Source: an uncultured Paracoccaceae bacterium (lineage in GTDB: Bacteria > Pseudomonadota > Alphaproteobacteria > Rhodobacterales > Rhodobacteraceae). From it: a DNA stretch of 64,000 bases. The notes beneath the pieces were generated by a model. It saw only the letters and a list, made by a program, of their open reading frames with translations, had not been told where the DNA came from and searched no databases. The stretch is from positions 62,001 to 126,000 of the forward strand of contig CAJXSR010000003.1 in NCBI GenBank assembly GCA_913061275.1, read 5' to 3'. Made by a program: the position numbers and the translations under genes. This document shows, piece by piece, positions 44,911-55,900 of this stretch; position 1 is the stretch's first letter; every line of letters begins with the position of its first letter.

Positions 44911-45760
44911 TCTTAAGTGCCTCTAATTCTTGCAAAACAGATTTTAAACTTTCGCGCCAGTAGGGTTGTTCAATTCCAAATGATCGATGCAGCCCCCTAC
45001 AATCCAATGTCGAATTTAGGGGCCTTATAGCAGGTGTAGGATAAGATGTAGACGGTATCTTTGAAACCACCACATCCCGCCCCGCTTGCTTAAACACCTC
45101 TATTGCAAATTCTGCCCAACTTACATTCGGACAGCCCGCATAATGATACAGGCCTGAGCGATCGGGTGCAGTTACCAGTGATTGCGCCATTGTAATACAT
45201 GTATCCGCTATATCTTTTGCGCATGTTGGCCCCCCTATTTGATCGCCCACAATGTTTAGCTCTGTACGATCTTGTGAAAGGCGCAACATGCTTTTCACAA
45301 AGTTTGCGCCATGTGCTGAAAATACCCACGACGTGCGTAAAATTCCATATACCCCGCCTGCGTTTTGTATCCCCTGTTCACCGGCTAACTTCGTGCGGCC
45401 ATATGCATTCAAGGGGTTGGTTTCATCACTAGGCAACCATTCCCCCTCTTTACCCCCATCAAACACATAATCGGTTGAAATATGTACAAAGGGAATATTT
45501 CGTGCAGCCGCGGCTGTTGCCATTGCCGTTGGCGCGTCACCATTGATAGTTTGCGCAAGCGCTTCTTCTGCTTCGGCTTTATCAACCAAAGTGTAAGCAG
45601 CCGCGTTAATGATTGCATCCGCATCGGTTTTCGCAATAATTTCCGCACATTTTGCAGGATCAGTTAAATCTGCATCTTCGCGCCCCAGTGACACGGTGAA
45701 AGGATGTAAGGAAAGTTCACGCCCGACTTGCCCAGATTTACCAAAAACCAACAGCTTCAT
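44897..45760 (-). CDS. rmlD: dTDP-4-dehydrorhamnose reductase
   Basis: 287 residues of the extended SDR family. NAD(P) binding is in [13 protein letters not shown], and the family segment [14 protein letters not shown] with the YGRTKLAGE active-site Tyr/Lys is present. It reduces the 4-keto group to give dTDP-L-rhamnose. Confidence 0.95.
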   Translation of the reverse strand: MKLLVFGKSGQVGRELSLHPFTVSLGREDADLTDPAKCAEIIAKTDADAIINAAAYTLVDKAEAEEALAQTINGDAPTAMATAAAARNIPFVHISTDYVFDGGKEGEWLPSDETNPLNAYGRTKLAGEQGIQNAGGVYGILRTSWVFSAHGANFVKSMLRLSQDRTELNIVGDQIGGPTCAKDIADTCITMAQSLVTAPDRSGLYHYAGCPNVSWAEFAIEVFKQAGRDVVVSKIPSTSYPTPAIRPLNSTLDCRGLHRSFGIEQPYWRESLKSVLQELEALKNEKT

Positions 45761-46797
45761 GTTTTAACACCCAACCGAACCCCAACACCTTTGCGGCCCT
45801 GCAAAGCTTGCCACCAAGCCTCATTGTGTAAAAACCAACCAACAGTCTTTTCCAACCCTTGCTCTAACGTAACAGAAGGTTTCCAACCAAGGTCACTGCT
45901 TATTTTCGCTGCATCAATCGCATATCTCTGGTCATGCCCTGGCCTGTCATCCACAAATTTTATCTGTGTACTATAAGGCTTAGAACTAGGGCGTTTTCGG
46001 TCCAGTATTTCGCAAATTATTGTAACTAGACCAAGATTAGACATCTCATTATTTCCGCCGATATTATAGGTATTACCCAACGCACCCCTTGCAATCACCG
46101 TCAGTAACGCATCTGCGTGATCTTCAACATACAACCAGTCACGTATATTATCGCCCTTACCATATATAGGAATATCCTGACCGCTAAGTGCGTTTAAAAT
46201 CACAACAGGAATAAGCTTTTCAGGAAAATGGAACGGGCCATAGTTATTTGAACAATTACTAATCAAAACAGGCAAGCCATAGGTTTCGCCCCAGGCACGT
46301 ACCAAATGATCGCTTGCAGCTTTAGACGCCGAATAAGGCGAGTTAGGTGCATAAGCTGTGGTTTCCGTAAACAAGCCCGATGGGCCAAGTGAGCCAAAAA
46401 CTTCATCCGTTGATACATGTAAGAAGCGAAAGCTATCAAGCTTTCCCGTTTCAACCCAATAATTACGCGCCGCTTTCAACAATTTATACGTGCCCATAAT
46501 ATTGGTTTCCATGAACGCGTCTGGCCCATCAATAGATCTGTCCACATGACTTTCAGCCGCTAAATGCATCACTGCATCTGGGGAAAAATCCGCAAATGTA
46601 GATTGCAAAACCTGTTCATTACAAATGTCACCATGCACAAATCGGTAACGTGGGTTATCTTTAACACTGGCCACATTATCTAGACAGGCAGCATAGGTAA
46701 GCGCATCATAATTAAGCACACAATGCCCTTGTTCAATCGCGTTGCGCACCACGGCAGAGCCAATAAACCCAGCCCCCCCTGTTACAATAATTTTCAT
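45757..46797 (-). CDS. rmlB: dTDP-glucose 4,6-dehydratase
   Basis: 346 residues. [14 protein letters not shown] at the start, [15 protein letters not shown], and the active-site [14 protein letters not shown] are diagnostic of RmlB. It makes dTDP-4-keto-6-deoxyglucose. Four-base overlaps join it to rmlD and rmlC. Confidence 0.96.
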   Translation of the reverse strand: MKIIVTGGAGFIGSAVVRNAIEQGHCVLNYDALTYAACLDNVASVKDNPRYRFVHGDICNEQVLQSTFADFSPDAVMHLAAESHVDRSIDGPDAFMETNIMGTYKLLKAARNYWVETGKLDSFRFLHVSTDEVFGSLGPSGLFTETTAYAPNSPYSASKAASDHLVRAWGETYGLPVLISNCSNNYGPFHFPEKLIPVVILNALSGQDIPIYGKGDNIRDWLYVEDHADALLTVIARGALGNTYNIGGNNEMSNLGLVTIICEILDRKRPSSKPYSTQIKFVDDRPGHDQRYAIDAAKISSDLGWKPSVTLEQGLEKTVGWFLHNEAWWQALQGRKGVGVRLGVKT

Positions 46798-47360
46798 GCT
46801 GCACCTTCATAAATAAAAGGCGTTACAAATGTCGCAAAATCACCTGCACGCGCATCCTTTTCTGAAACCAATGCATCTGCCTTTAAACCCCACGCAATGT
46901 TCAGAACCGGATCGTCGTACTTAATTGAGCCCTCACATTCAGGCGCATAAACATCTGAACATTTATAAACAACCTCGGTATTTGGCGCACGCGTTACAAA
47001 CCCGTGCATAAACCCTTTTGGCACCAAAAGTTGTTTTCCGTTTTCGGCTGAAAGTTCCACACCCACCCAATGCCCATAGCTAGCAGAGTTTTTGCGAATA
47101 TCGACGGCTACATCCAATATCGCACCGTGCACCACACGAACCAGCTTATCTTGCGCGTGTGGCGGTGTTTGAAAATGCAAACCGCGCACCACCCCAACCT
47201 CAACACTTAATGAATGGTTGTCCTGTACAAAATCTATGTCAAACCCATTGGCCAGCATGCGGTTTTGGTTCCATGTTTCACTGAAAAAACCACGTTCATC
47301 CGTAAAGCGAGCAGGTGTAAGAACAACCACACCTTCTATTTTTGTTTGTTCAATATTCAT
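46794..47360 (-). CDS. rmlC: dTDP-4-dehydrorhamnose 3,5-epimerase
   Basis: 188 residues of the RmlC cupin. [22 protein letters not shown] and [12 protein letters not shown] are the family blocks. First gene of the rmlCBDA operon; divergent from the large exported protein gene, with the shared promoter region in 47361-47494. Confidence 0.95.
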   Translation of the reverse strand: MNIEQTKIEGVVVLTPARFTDERGFFSETWNQNRMLANGFDIDFVQDNHSLSVEVGVVRGLHFQTPPHAQDKLVRVVHGAILDVAVDIRKNSASYGHWVGVELSAENGKQLLVPKGFMHGFVTRAPNTEVVYKCSDVYAPECEGSIKYDDPVLNIAWGLKADALVSEKDARAGDFATFVTPFIYEGAA

Positions 47361-47494
47361 CCTGCAAAACCTTCAGCATTCGTGCTATCAACACCCCAAT
47401 AAATTAAGAATAGGGTTTTATTGCAGCCACAACAAAACACTTCCATAGTGTATCAAACTGATATGTGTAAACAAGCAAACAGGTGCAGACGTAA

Positions 47495-50404
47495 ATGATA
47501 GGCAAAATTACAGCAATAAACAGGCGCATATTGCACGGCCTTATGCGCGGCTTTATGGCAATATTGCTTTTATCCACCCCGCTATCCGCCCAACAAAAAA
47601 CTGACATTCGAAGTTATATATTTGGTAATAGTCTTATTAATCATCTCACCGAAGAAGATAAAACAACCGTTCCCTACTGGTTGTACCACCTAGCACAGAC
47701 CGCAGGTGTGCGATATGAAGTTGAAGGGCAATGGGGGTTTTTGCGCGATTTTGCCACCGAATTGCCCCCCCTCGCCAACTGGTCTTTTAAGGATATTCAA
47801 AGCTATTGGGATCCTGAACAAAAACCGTTCTCGCAGGCTAATTTCAACACCATCCTTATCAACCCAACTAATTTCATCCAGCACCGCCCACCAAATGCGC
47901 TTTATGATGATGGTAGCAGTGATGATATTAGCCCCGTTAGTGCCACCTTAAATGTCTTTGACTGGGTAAATGCGGCACAACCTGGTATGGATTATTTCAT
48001 CTACGAAGGGTGGGCAGATATGGGCGATTACACCCGTAAGTTTCCGCCTAGAAAAGCAAAATTAAAACCCTATCATAAACATATTCTTGGGCCATCGCAT
48101 GACTGGTACGAACTTTATACAAAGCAACTGAAAACTGCGCGCCCCAAGCTGAATATCGCACTTATTCCTGTGGCACCCATATTGTCGAAGCTACTTACCA
48201 AAACGCCTTTGTCAGAAATTGCCATCACCGATCTGTATACTGATGACGCACCGCACGGCACTGCCACACTATATTTTCTGGCAAGCTTGATTACCTATAA
48301 AAGCCTTTTTGGTCAAAATGCCCCACTGGATTACAAAGTGCCCGTTACCGTACACCGCCAAGTGCAGGAAAATTATGCAAAAATTGTAGATTTTATTGAC
48401 CGTCACAGCACAAGCCCAACAACAAATCCTGTAACAGAGGTACAAACCAGCAAGTCACCTTCGCTTGCGATGGGGTTGAACGGAATTTCCGACTGGTCAA
48501 CGCAACACCCTTTTGTCAACGTTATGAAAACCGCGCGTGAATGGATCGGGCATATGCCAGGCCAATGGGGCGGATGGGATGCTGCCCGCTTGGAAAAAGA
48601 TGGGTACTTAGATGCAAATGGCTGGCCCAAAACCATACCAGATGAAGTCACCCACATAGAGACCTTTATCCTTACCGACCAACCCAAAGAAAGCACATCT
48701 TTAAAGGGTCGTTACCGTTTAAAATATAAAGGTCAGGGTCGTATCCACGTTGGCGGACAAGCCCAAAACGTCACCTATAAAAAAGGCGAGATTTGGTTCA
48801 GTTATACCCCAGATGAAGGCCCAGTTGGGATTAGTATCAAGAAAACTGACCCTAACAAAAACGGCAATTACATACGTGATATTTCCGTTGTAAAGCAAAG
48901 TAATATCGATTTGTTTGAGGTGGGTGTGGTTTTTAATCCGCATTGGGTTAACCGCATTAAAAACCTACGCTCAGTACGCTTTATGGATTGGATGTCTACC
49001 AACGGATCAACCCAGTCAAAATGGGTGACGCGCCCGAAAACCTCTGATTACACATACACAAGGTACGGCGTACCCATCGCACAAATGGTACAGCTTTCGA
49101 ATGAAATCGGGGCAGACCCATGGTTTACCATGCCCCACCTTGCAACCGATGAGTACATCCGCAACTTTGCAACATATGTGCGAGATAATCTTGATCCAAA
49201 CCTGAAAGCATATGTTGAATATTCCAATGAGATATGGAACTTCATTTTCCCACAAACCACATGGGCCCTGCAGCAGGCGGAAATACGCTGGGGGTCAAAA
49301 CCCGAAGGCTGGATGCAATTCGCAGGGATGCGTGCCGCAAATATGGCCCAGATATGGGGGGATGTTTATGGGGATGCCCACGCAAAAAGATTAGTGCGCG
49401 TCATTGCCACCCACACGGATTGGCCAGGTCTTGAAACACTGATGTTACAAGCTCCGTTATGGCAAGCAGAGGATACTGCAAATAACCACCCACCTGTTTC
49501 TTATTTCGATGCTTATGCCGTAACTGGGTATTTTGGCCATGGTTTCGGATCAGATGAAAAGGCCCCAGAAATACTGAAATGGATAGACCAAAGCAAAGAA
49601 ATGGCAGCAAACAAAGCTACAGACCTTGGGCTATCAAGTGCTGAACGTGATGCGTATATTGCCGCCCACAAATACGATCATGCGGTAAAACTAGCCGCCA
49701 ATGACCTATCTACAGGTTCGATAAATGACTTGCTGACCGGTGCCTTACCCTACCAAGCAAAGGTTGCCGCCGACAACGGCCTTGAACTGGTTATGTACGA
49801 AGGCGGCACACATGTTGTGGGCCTAGTCGATTGGGTAAATAACCCAGAATTAACCGCTTTTTTCAACCACCTTAACTACACCGATGAAATGGCTGGTCTA
49901 TACACCGAATTACTTCAAGAGTGGCGTAGTCTTGGCGGCACTCTGTTTAATGCATTTGTCGATGTCGCAAGTGCCAGCAAATGGGGAAGTTGGGGGGCGT
50001 TGCGCCATTTGGATGACAGCAATCCACGCTGGGACAGTTTATCGGACTTCAACTTAAACACACCCGCATGGTGGTCAGATCGCCCAGACACTTCATTTGC
50101 AAATGGTATTTTCACGACAGGCACAAACGCCAACGAAACCCTTAAAGGTACCCCCCAAGAAGACATACTTTTAGCAGGGGACGGGGATGATGCTTTGATA
50201 AGTGCAGGCGGCTCTGACTATATGCACGGCGGAAACGGGTTTGACCGTGCTGTGTTTTCAGGGTCACGCGACGCGTATAAATTTCATCGGCAAGGGGATG
50301 TTATGATCGCCATTGGCCCCAAAGGTAGCTCTCGTCTTTTTAGCATTGAAACCGTCTCATTTGAAGATCAACCAGATATCTTACACCCCGTTTCAGGGCT
50401 TTAA
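47495..50404 (+). CDS. Large exported SGNH-like and glycoside-hydrolase-like protein with RTX-type C-terminus
   Basis: 969 residues. A signal peptide (RGFMAILLLSTPLSAQQ) leads. Residues about 30-310 look like an SGNH-type esterase fold (IFGNSLINHL). From about 325 a TIM-barrel-like domain begins (GLNGISDWSTQHPFVN), with an Asn-Glu pair in EYSNEIWNF (Glu 579) and a second glutamate in YEGGTH (Glu 769), which fit the acid/base and nucleophile of clan GH-A glycosidases. The last 95 residues contain a short RTX calcium-binding stretch (GDGDDALISAGGSDYMHGG). Function is inferred: polysaccharide hydrolysis or editing. Its neighbours are polysaccharide genes. Confidence 0.7.
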   Translation: MIGKITAINRRILHGLMRGFMAILLLSTPLSAQQKTDIRSYIFGNSLINHLTEEDKTTVPYWLYHLAQTAGVRYEVEGQWGFLRDFATELPPLANWSFKDIQSYWDPEQKPFSQANFNTILINPTNFIQHRPPNALYDDGSSDDISPVSATLNVFDWVNAAQPGMDYFIYEGWADMGDYTRKFPPRKAKLKPYHKHILGPSHDWYELYTKQLKTARPKLNIALIPVAPILSKLLTKTPLSEIAITDLYTDDAPHGTATLYFLASLITYKSLFGQNAPLDYKVPVTVHRQVQENYAKIVDFIDRHSTSPTTNPVTEVQTSKSPSLAMGLNGISDWSTQHPFVNVMKTAREWIGHMPGQWGGWDAARLEKDGYLDANGWPKTIPDEVTHIETFILTDQPKESTSLKGRYRLKYKGQGRIHVGGQAQNVTYKKGEIWFSYTPDEGPVGISIKKTDPNKNGNYIRDISVVKQSNIDLFEVGVVFNPHWVNRIKNLRSVRFMDWMSTNGSTQSKWVTRPKTSDYTYTRYGVPIAQMVQLSNEIGADPWFTMPHLATDEYIRNFATYVRDNLDPNLKAYVEYSNEIWNFIFPQTTWALQQAEIRWGSKPEGWMQFAGMRAANMAQIWGDVYGDAHAKRLVRVIATHTDWPGLETLMLQAPLWQAEDTANNHPPVSYFDAYAVTGYFGHGFGSDEKAPEILKWIDQSKEMAANKATDLGLSSAERDAYIAAHKYDHAVKLAANDLSTGSINDLLTGALPYQAKVAADNGLELVMYEGGTHVVGLVDWVNNPELTAFFNHLNYTDEMAGLYTELLQEWRSLGGTLFNAFVDVASASKWGSWGALRHLDDSNPRWDSLSDFNLNTPAWWSDRPDTSFANGIFTTGTNANETLKGTPQEDILLAGDGDDALISAGGSDYMHGGNGFDRAVFSGSRDAYKFHRQGDVMIAIGPKGSSRLFSIETVSFEDQPDILHPVSGL

Positions 50405-50476
50405 CTGTGCACACGCCCAAAGTTCTTTTAATGTGCCACTCACTGAATAAACCTTACTAACCTGCCCTATGATAGC

Positions 50477-50482
50477 TTGACA
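50477..50482 (+). promoter_or_regulatory. Consensus -35 element before the GT2/flippase genes
   Basis: A perfect TTGACA sits in the 142-base gap before the glycosyltransferase gene. No good -10 element follows at 16-18 bases (the sequence there is GACTCC to CTCCTA), so the promoter is not certain. Confidence 0.25.
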
Positions 50483-50546
50483 CAACACAAACCATAGCAG
50501 ACTCCTAACACACTCCGAATAGAATGCTAAGGAAACCGCGCGAACA

Positions 50547-51386
50547 ATGTTAAGTATCCTAATACCTGCAAATAATGAAGCAGCACGGATTGGCGAATGC
50601 TTAACGGCTGTTCTGGCTTCAAATCTGCCTGACACATTCTATAAGCCCCCCGAAATCATCGTAATCGCCAACGGCTGTCATGATGATACTGTTAAGCTTG
50701 CATCAAGTTATATAAAACAAGCAAAAGACAACGGCTGGCAATTAAAAGTCGTAAATTTAACTGTTGGAAATAAATTAACAGCCCTGAACACAGGCGATGC
50801 AAAGGCAGAGTTTGCCATGCGCATCTATCTGGATGCAGATGTTATTGTCAGTCGCGATCTTATAGGTGAACTGCACGCCGTATTGCACCATGACCATCCC
50901 GTTTATGCCAGTGGCACTGTTGTTATGCCCATACCCAAAACTTGGGTTAGTAAAGCATACAGGCGCATATATTCCCGTGTTCCATTCTTTACCCACGGTG
51001 TTCCGGGGTGTGGATTATTTGCCGTAAACCAACTTGGCCGTAAGCGTTGGGGCAAGTTTCCGGATATAATTTCAGACGACACATTTGTACGCCTGCAATT
51101 CAGCCCCAAAGAGCGCGTTAGCGTGTTATCAACTTACCAATGGCCGATTGTTGAAGGGTTTGCCAATTTGATAAAAGTACGCCGCAGGCAAAACATTGGC
51201 GTTGCCCAAATAGCGGCACAATACCCTGCATTGATGGAAAACGACGACAAAACACCTTTTAGCTTCATAAACATCTTAAAATTAATGTTAAGCGACCCTA
51301 TCGGTTTTTGTATTTATGCAACCGTTTCACTTGCAGTTCGCATTCGCGGAAACGCAAATACAGATAATTGGGAACGTGGGCGATGA
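50547..51386 (+). CDS. Family 2 glycosyltransferase
   Basis: 279 residues. The GT-A fold opens SILIPANNEAARIGECL, and the nucleotide-sugar DxD motif is in IYLDADVIV (about residue 92). The catalytic Asp/Glu region is SDDTFVRLQF. A C-terminal hydrophobic segment suggests membrane association. Donor and acceptor are unknown; it is coupled to the flippase gene by a four-base overlap (51383-51386). Confidence 0.85.
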   Translation: MLSILIPANNEAARIGECLTAVLASNLPDTFYKPPEIIVIANGCHDDTVKLASSYIKQAKDNGWQLKVVNLTVGNKLTALNTGDAKAEFAMRIYLDADVIVSRDLIGELHAVLHHDHPVYASGTVVMPIPKTWVSKAYRRIYSRVPFFTHGVPGCGLFAVNQLGRKRWGKFPDIISDDTFVRLQFSPKERVSVLSTYQWPIVEGFANLIKVRRRQNIGVAQIAAQYPALMENDDKTPFSFINILKLMLSDPIGFCIYATVSLAVRIRGNANTDNWERGR

Positions 51387-52747
51387 AAATCTTTACCAAA
51401 CATCTGCAAGGTGATGGTTTGCGCGCACGTGCTATGCGCGGTTCTGTCTGGACTATCGCGGGCTATGGTACATCACAAGCCTTAAGGCTGGCTGCAAACC
51501 TTATATTAACACGTCTGCTTTTCCCCGAAGCATTTGGGATGATGGCCCTTGTTACGGTTTTCATGCAAGGATTGATGATGTTTTCCGACATTGGTGTCGG
51601 CCCGTCGATTATGCAAAGCAAACGCGGCGACGATCCTGATTTTTTAAACACGGCTTGGACTATTCAGGTAATACGCGGATTTTGCTTATGGCTTGTCGCC
51701 TGTGCTATCGCAGCACCAGTCTCACGGTTTTATGGTGAGGCACAACTTGCCCAGCTTATACCCGCAGTGGGTTTTGGTTTGTTGGTAACTGGTTTTAATC
51801 CTACGCGGTTAGAAACTGGGCACCGCCATTTGCATTTAGGGCTCATCAGTTTCATTCAAATCATATCACAGACTATTGGCATTATAGCCGCTATATTTTT
51901 GGCATATATTACCGGCTCCGTTTGGGCCTTTGTTGTAAGTGGGCTTGTCAGCACAGTAAGCCACCTGATTTTACTGAATATGTATTTGCCGGGTGAGCGT
52001 AATCATTTTAGGTGGGAAAAGACCGCTGCAAAAGAATTAATTACCTATGGTAAGTGGATATTCTTAAGCACCGTCAGCGGATTTTTATTTATGCAAAGCG
52101 ACAAATTAATACTGGGTAAATTCCTGACAATCGAAGCGCTTGGCGTTTACAATATCGGGTACTTTTTAGCCAGCTTTCCCCTATTGGTCAGCTCTACAGT
52201 TATACATAAAATACTGATCCCGTTATACCGCGAAAGACCGCCCGCCGCATCAGCAGAAAACTATCAAAAGCTACGAAAAATGCGGTTCGCGGTCACAGCT
52301 TCTATTTTATCTTTGTTAATGATTTTCGCTTTCTTCGGGGCCAGTTTGGTAAGTATTTTATATGATTTACGTTACCAAAATGCAGGCGCCATAGTTGTTT
52401 TGACCGCCTGCATGCAAATCCCCTTAGTGATTATACTTACCTACGATCAGGCCGCGCTTGCCTCAGGCGACTCGCGCAGGTTTTTCATACTTGCAGCATC
52501 CAAAGCGGTCGTCATGGTGACGGTATTGCTAATTGGCATTAAAATGGCAGGTTTGTTTGGCGCATTACTTAGCCAAGGTATCGCAATTATCATTATATAC
52601 CCCGTTGCGGTTTGGCTGGCAAAAGAGCAAGGCGCGTGGGATCCAGAGCATGACATTATATTTTCCATCATCGGTTTGTTACTTGGTTCTGCCGCATTGT
52701 GGTATAATTTGGATGTAATACTGGCATTAAAAGCCCTACATATTTAA
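51383..52747 (+). CDS. Polysaccharide flippase (Wzx/MOP family)
   Basis: 454 residues from the preferred ATG, which overlaps the previous stop as ATGA; an in-frame TTG lies five codons earlier. About 12 hydrophobic helices and the family opening SVWTIAGYGTSQALRLAANLILTRLLFPEAFG, then MFSDIGVGPSIMQS, identify a lipid-linked oligosaccharide flippase. It likely moves a lipid-linked repeat unit across the inner membrane. No polymerase (Wzy) is visible in the window. Confidence 0.87.
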   Translation: MKIFTKHLQGDGLRARAMRGSVWTIAGYGTSQALRLAANLILTRLLFPEAFGMMALVTVFMQGLMMFSDIGVGPSIMQSKRGDDPDFLNTAWTIQVIRGFCLWLVACAIAAPVSRFYGEAQLAQLIPAVGFGLLVTGFNPTRLETGHRHLHLGLISFIQIISQTIGIIAAIFLAYITGSVWAFVVSGLVSTVSHLILLNMYLPGERNHFRWEKTAAKELITYGKWIFLSTVSGFLFMQSDKLILGKFLTIEALGVYNIGYFLASFPLLVSSTVIHKILIPLYRERPPAASAENYQKLRKMRFAVTASILSLLMIFAFFGASLVSILYDLRYQNAGAIVVLTACMQIPLVIILTYDQAALASGDSRRFFILAASKAVVMVTVLLIGIKMAGLFGALLSQGIAIIIIYPVAVWLAKEQGAWDPEHDIIFSIIGLLLGSAALWYNLDVILALKALHI

Positions 52748-52988
52748 GGCCTTCAGGACATACTTAAGCACCATAGTTTATTTGGATAAGTGAATAATTT
52801 CAAATAGTTGACCATGTGTCCCAACTGGGACATTGTGGGTTTTTCAGGAATACAACAAACAAATCTATATAAATTTTTCCGTTTCCCAAGAATCGCCACA
52901 ATTTGAACAGTAAGTGATACTATATCTATTTATAGGCTTCTCAGGTAAGGGAATCGCCTTTTGTGTAATGAGTGTATGAGTAGTATTT
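52748..52988. promoter_or_regulatory. Gap before the PKS gene with a 16-bp perfect inverted repeat
   Basis: 241 bases with no gene. At 52817-52832 lies TGTCCCA-AC-TGGGACA, a perfect 7-bp inverted repeat with a two-base centre, 157 bases before the PKS start, suggestive of an operator. No consensus promoter elements could be fixed, although A/T-rich stretches occur downstream of it. Confidence 0.45.
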
Positions 52989-55900
52989 ATGGTCGAACTA
53001 ACGCCACCAATCAGTGACAATGACATAGCCATCGTTGGTATGGCCGTGAACCTGCCAGGTGCCAGCAATTTATCACAATATTGGGAAAACCTACGCGACG
53101 GTGTCGAAACAATTAGCAAACTTAGCCAAACTGATCTGCAAGACGCAGGCGAAGAACTATCGCGTATCAATCATAAAAACTACGTTGCATCTGCAGCCAA
53201 ACTAGACGGCTACAAAATGTTTGACGCTGACTTCTTTGGCTTAAGCCCCAAAGAAGCGGCTATTATGGATCCTCAACACCGTAAGTTTTTAGAAACTTCA
53301 TGGGAAGCATTAGAAACCGCAGGCCATCCCCCTGAAACCTTTGGCGGCCGCATTGGTGTTTTTGCAGGCAGTGGGATGGGCAGTTATTTTTATTTCAATG
53401 TCTGTTCAAACCCTGACCTTGTAGACAACACAGGCATGTTCCTATTGCGCCATACAGGCAACGATAAAGATTTCATGGCCACAAGATTAAGCCACATACT
53501 GGATTTAAAAGGCCCTAGTATTAACCTGCAAACCGCGTGTTCCACATCACTTGTTGCCACTCATTACGCTTGTCAGTCATTGCTGAACGGCGAATGTGAT
53601 ATGGCACTGGCAGGCGGCTCAACCATCGAGCTGCCACATGGGCGTGGGTATATATACGAAGAGGGTGAAATACTATCGCCCGACGGGCATTGCCATGCAT
53701 TCGATCATCGCGCAAAAGGTACTGTTTTTGGCAGTGGCGCAGGTGTTGTTGTTTTGCGCAGATTGGCAGACGCCATTGCAGACGGCGATCACATTTGGGG
53801 TGTCATAAAAGGCTCGGCCGTAAACAATGATGGGTCAGCAAAAGCTGGGTATCTTGCACCCAGTGTTGACGGTCAGGCAACCGCCTTTTCAGAGGCACAA
53901 GCCGTTGCAAATACACCGGCTGGCACAATAGATTATGTAGAATGCCATGGAACGGGCACTTACCTAGGTGACCCGATTGAAGTCGCAGCACTGACAGAGG
54001 CGTTTCGCCATACCACAGATAAGACCGGTTATTGCCGCATTGGATCCGTTAAAACCAACATCGGTCATTTGGATACAGCTGCAGGCATTGCCAGCTTAGT
54101 GAAAACCGCGCTTTCTTTGCATAACCGTCAAATACCGCCAAGCTTAGGATATGAAAAACCAAACCCTGCAATAGATTTTGAAGCCAGCCCATTTAAAGTG
54201 AATGCAAAGTTGCAAAACTGGGTTTCCAACTCAAGCCCACGCCGGGCTGGGGTAAATTCTATGGGTGTTGGCGGTACCAATGCACATGTTATTGTTGAAG
54301 AAGCACCAAAACCTGCGCCTTATGAAGCATCAGACTGGCCATTTCATATCCTGACAGTTTCTGGGCGGTCAAAATCAGCGCTTACCGCAAACGCAAAAGC
54401 CTTAGCGGCACATCTTCGTGCCCACCCTGAACAGAAACTTGCAGACATTTCTTTCACGTTAAAGGAAGGGCGTCGTCATTTTGAACATCGACGCATTCTT
54501 GTGGCGAACTCCCATGAACAAGCGGCAGAGTTACTGGAAACAAACGATCCGCAACATGTATTCAATCACAAACCCATTGTAGGCAAAGCAGAGGTTACAT
54601 TCATGTTTCCCGGCGGTGGCGCACAATTTATTGGCATGGGGCAAGACCTGTATGAAACAGAGCCTGTTTTTCAAGAATGGGTTGATCGCGGCTTTGTTAT
54701 TTTACAACCCGAATTAGATTTTGACATTCGCGCATTATGGCTGCCAGAAAAAGATGCAGCACTTGATGCTGAAAAACGCTTAAAGCAACCCTCAGTTCAA
54801 CTGCCGCTTATCATGATAATCGAATACGCTTTAGCGAAACTTTGGATGTCTTGGGGTGTACGCCCAACGGCGCTGGTAGGCCATAGCATGGGCGAAAATA
54901 CTGCCGCATGTCTGGCAGGCGTCCTATCATTTGAGGCTTGCATTAAGCTGGTTCATCTACGCGGCCAACTGTTTGATACAGTGCCTGCGGGTGGGATGTT
55001 AAGTATCCCGCTTCCAGTGGCTGATGTTAGAGAAATACTGGGGGATGATCTGGATTTAGCCAGTGTAAATGCCCCAGAACTTTCCGTTGTTTCTGGGCCC
55101 ACTGCGGCCCTTACACGATTACAGAAGCAACTTTCTGAACGTTCAATAGACTCTAAGCGCATACCGATTGATATCGCGGCACATTCCCGAATGTTAGACC
55201 CAATTTTGGGAAAGTTCAGGGATTATTTGCGAACAATCACGCTTAACCCGCCCGAATTACCGATTGTGTCAAACAGCACCGGCACCTTCCTGACGGATGA
55301 TGAAGCGACAAATCCAGAGTACTGGGTTAATCATTTACGTGGCACAATCATATTTGCGGATTGCGTCACCACTTTAGCGACAAATCCAAACCGTATCTAT
55401 TTAGAAGTTGGCCCTGGCAAGGCACTAAGTTCTATGGCTGCGATGAACGATAAAGTTAACCGTCAACATACGTTCAGTACATTACGCCATCCTGACCAAG
55501 ACATTGCTGACGATGTTTATTTCGTCGGTGTTCTTGCGCGGCTTTGGGCAACAGGTGTGAACATCGATTGGGAACAAATTTGGGGCGACGCCCGACGCAA
55601 CCGCGTTGTGTTACCAACCTATGCGTTTCAACAAAGTGAATATTTCATAGAACGCCAAGAAGCTATCACACGGCCTGTATCAAATGATTTCCTTACCCGC
55701 ACTGAAGACATAGCTGACTGGGGATACCACCCTGTTTGGCATCCGCGACTGGCAGATTGTGTTTTTGATGTTGAGGCTGACCTTTCCCTAACAGATAAAC
55801 AAACTTGGTTATTTTTCAGCGATAAAGTTGGTGTTGGTTCTTGCATAGCAAAAAACCTGCGCATGGCTGGCCATAGTGTAATTGAAGTGCGCACAGGCGA

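Noticed and set aside
52817-52832. PpsR/CrtJ binding site
   Set aside because: TGT and ACA are 10 bases apart instead of 12, and no photosynthesis genes are present.
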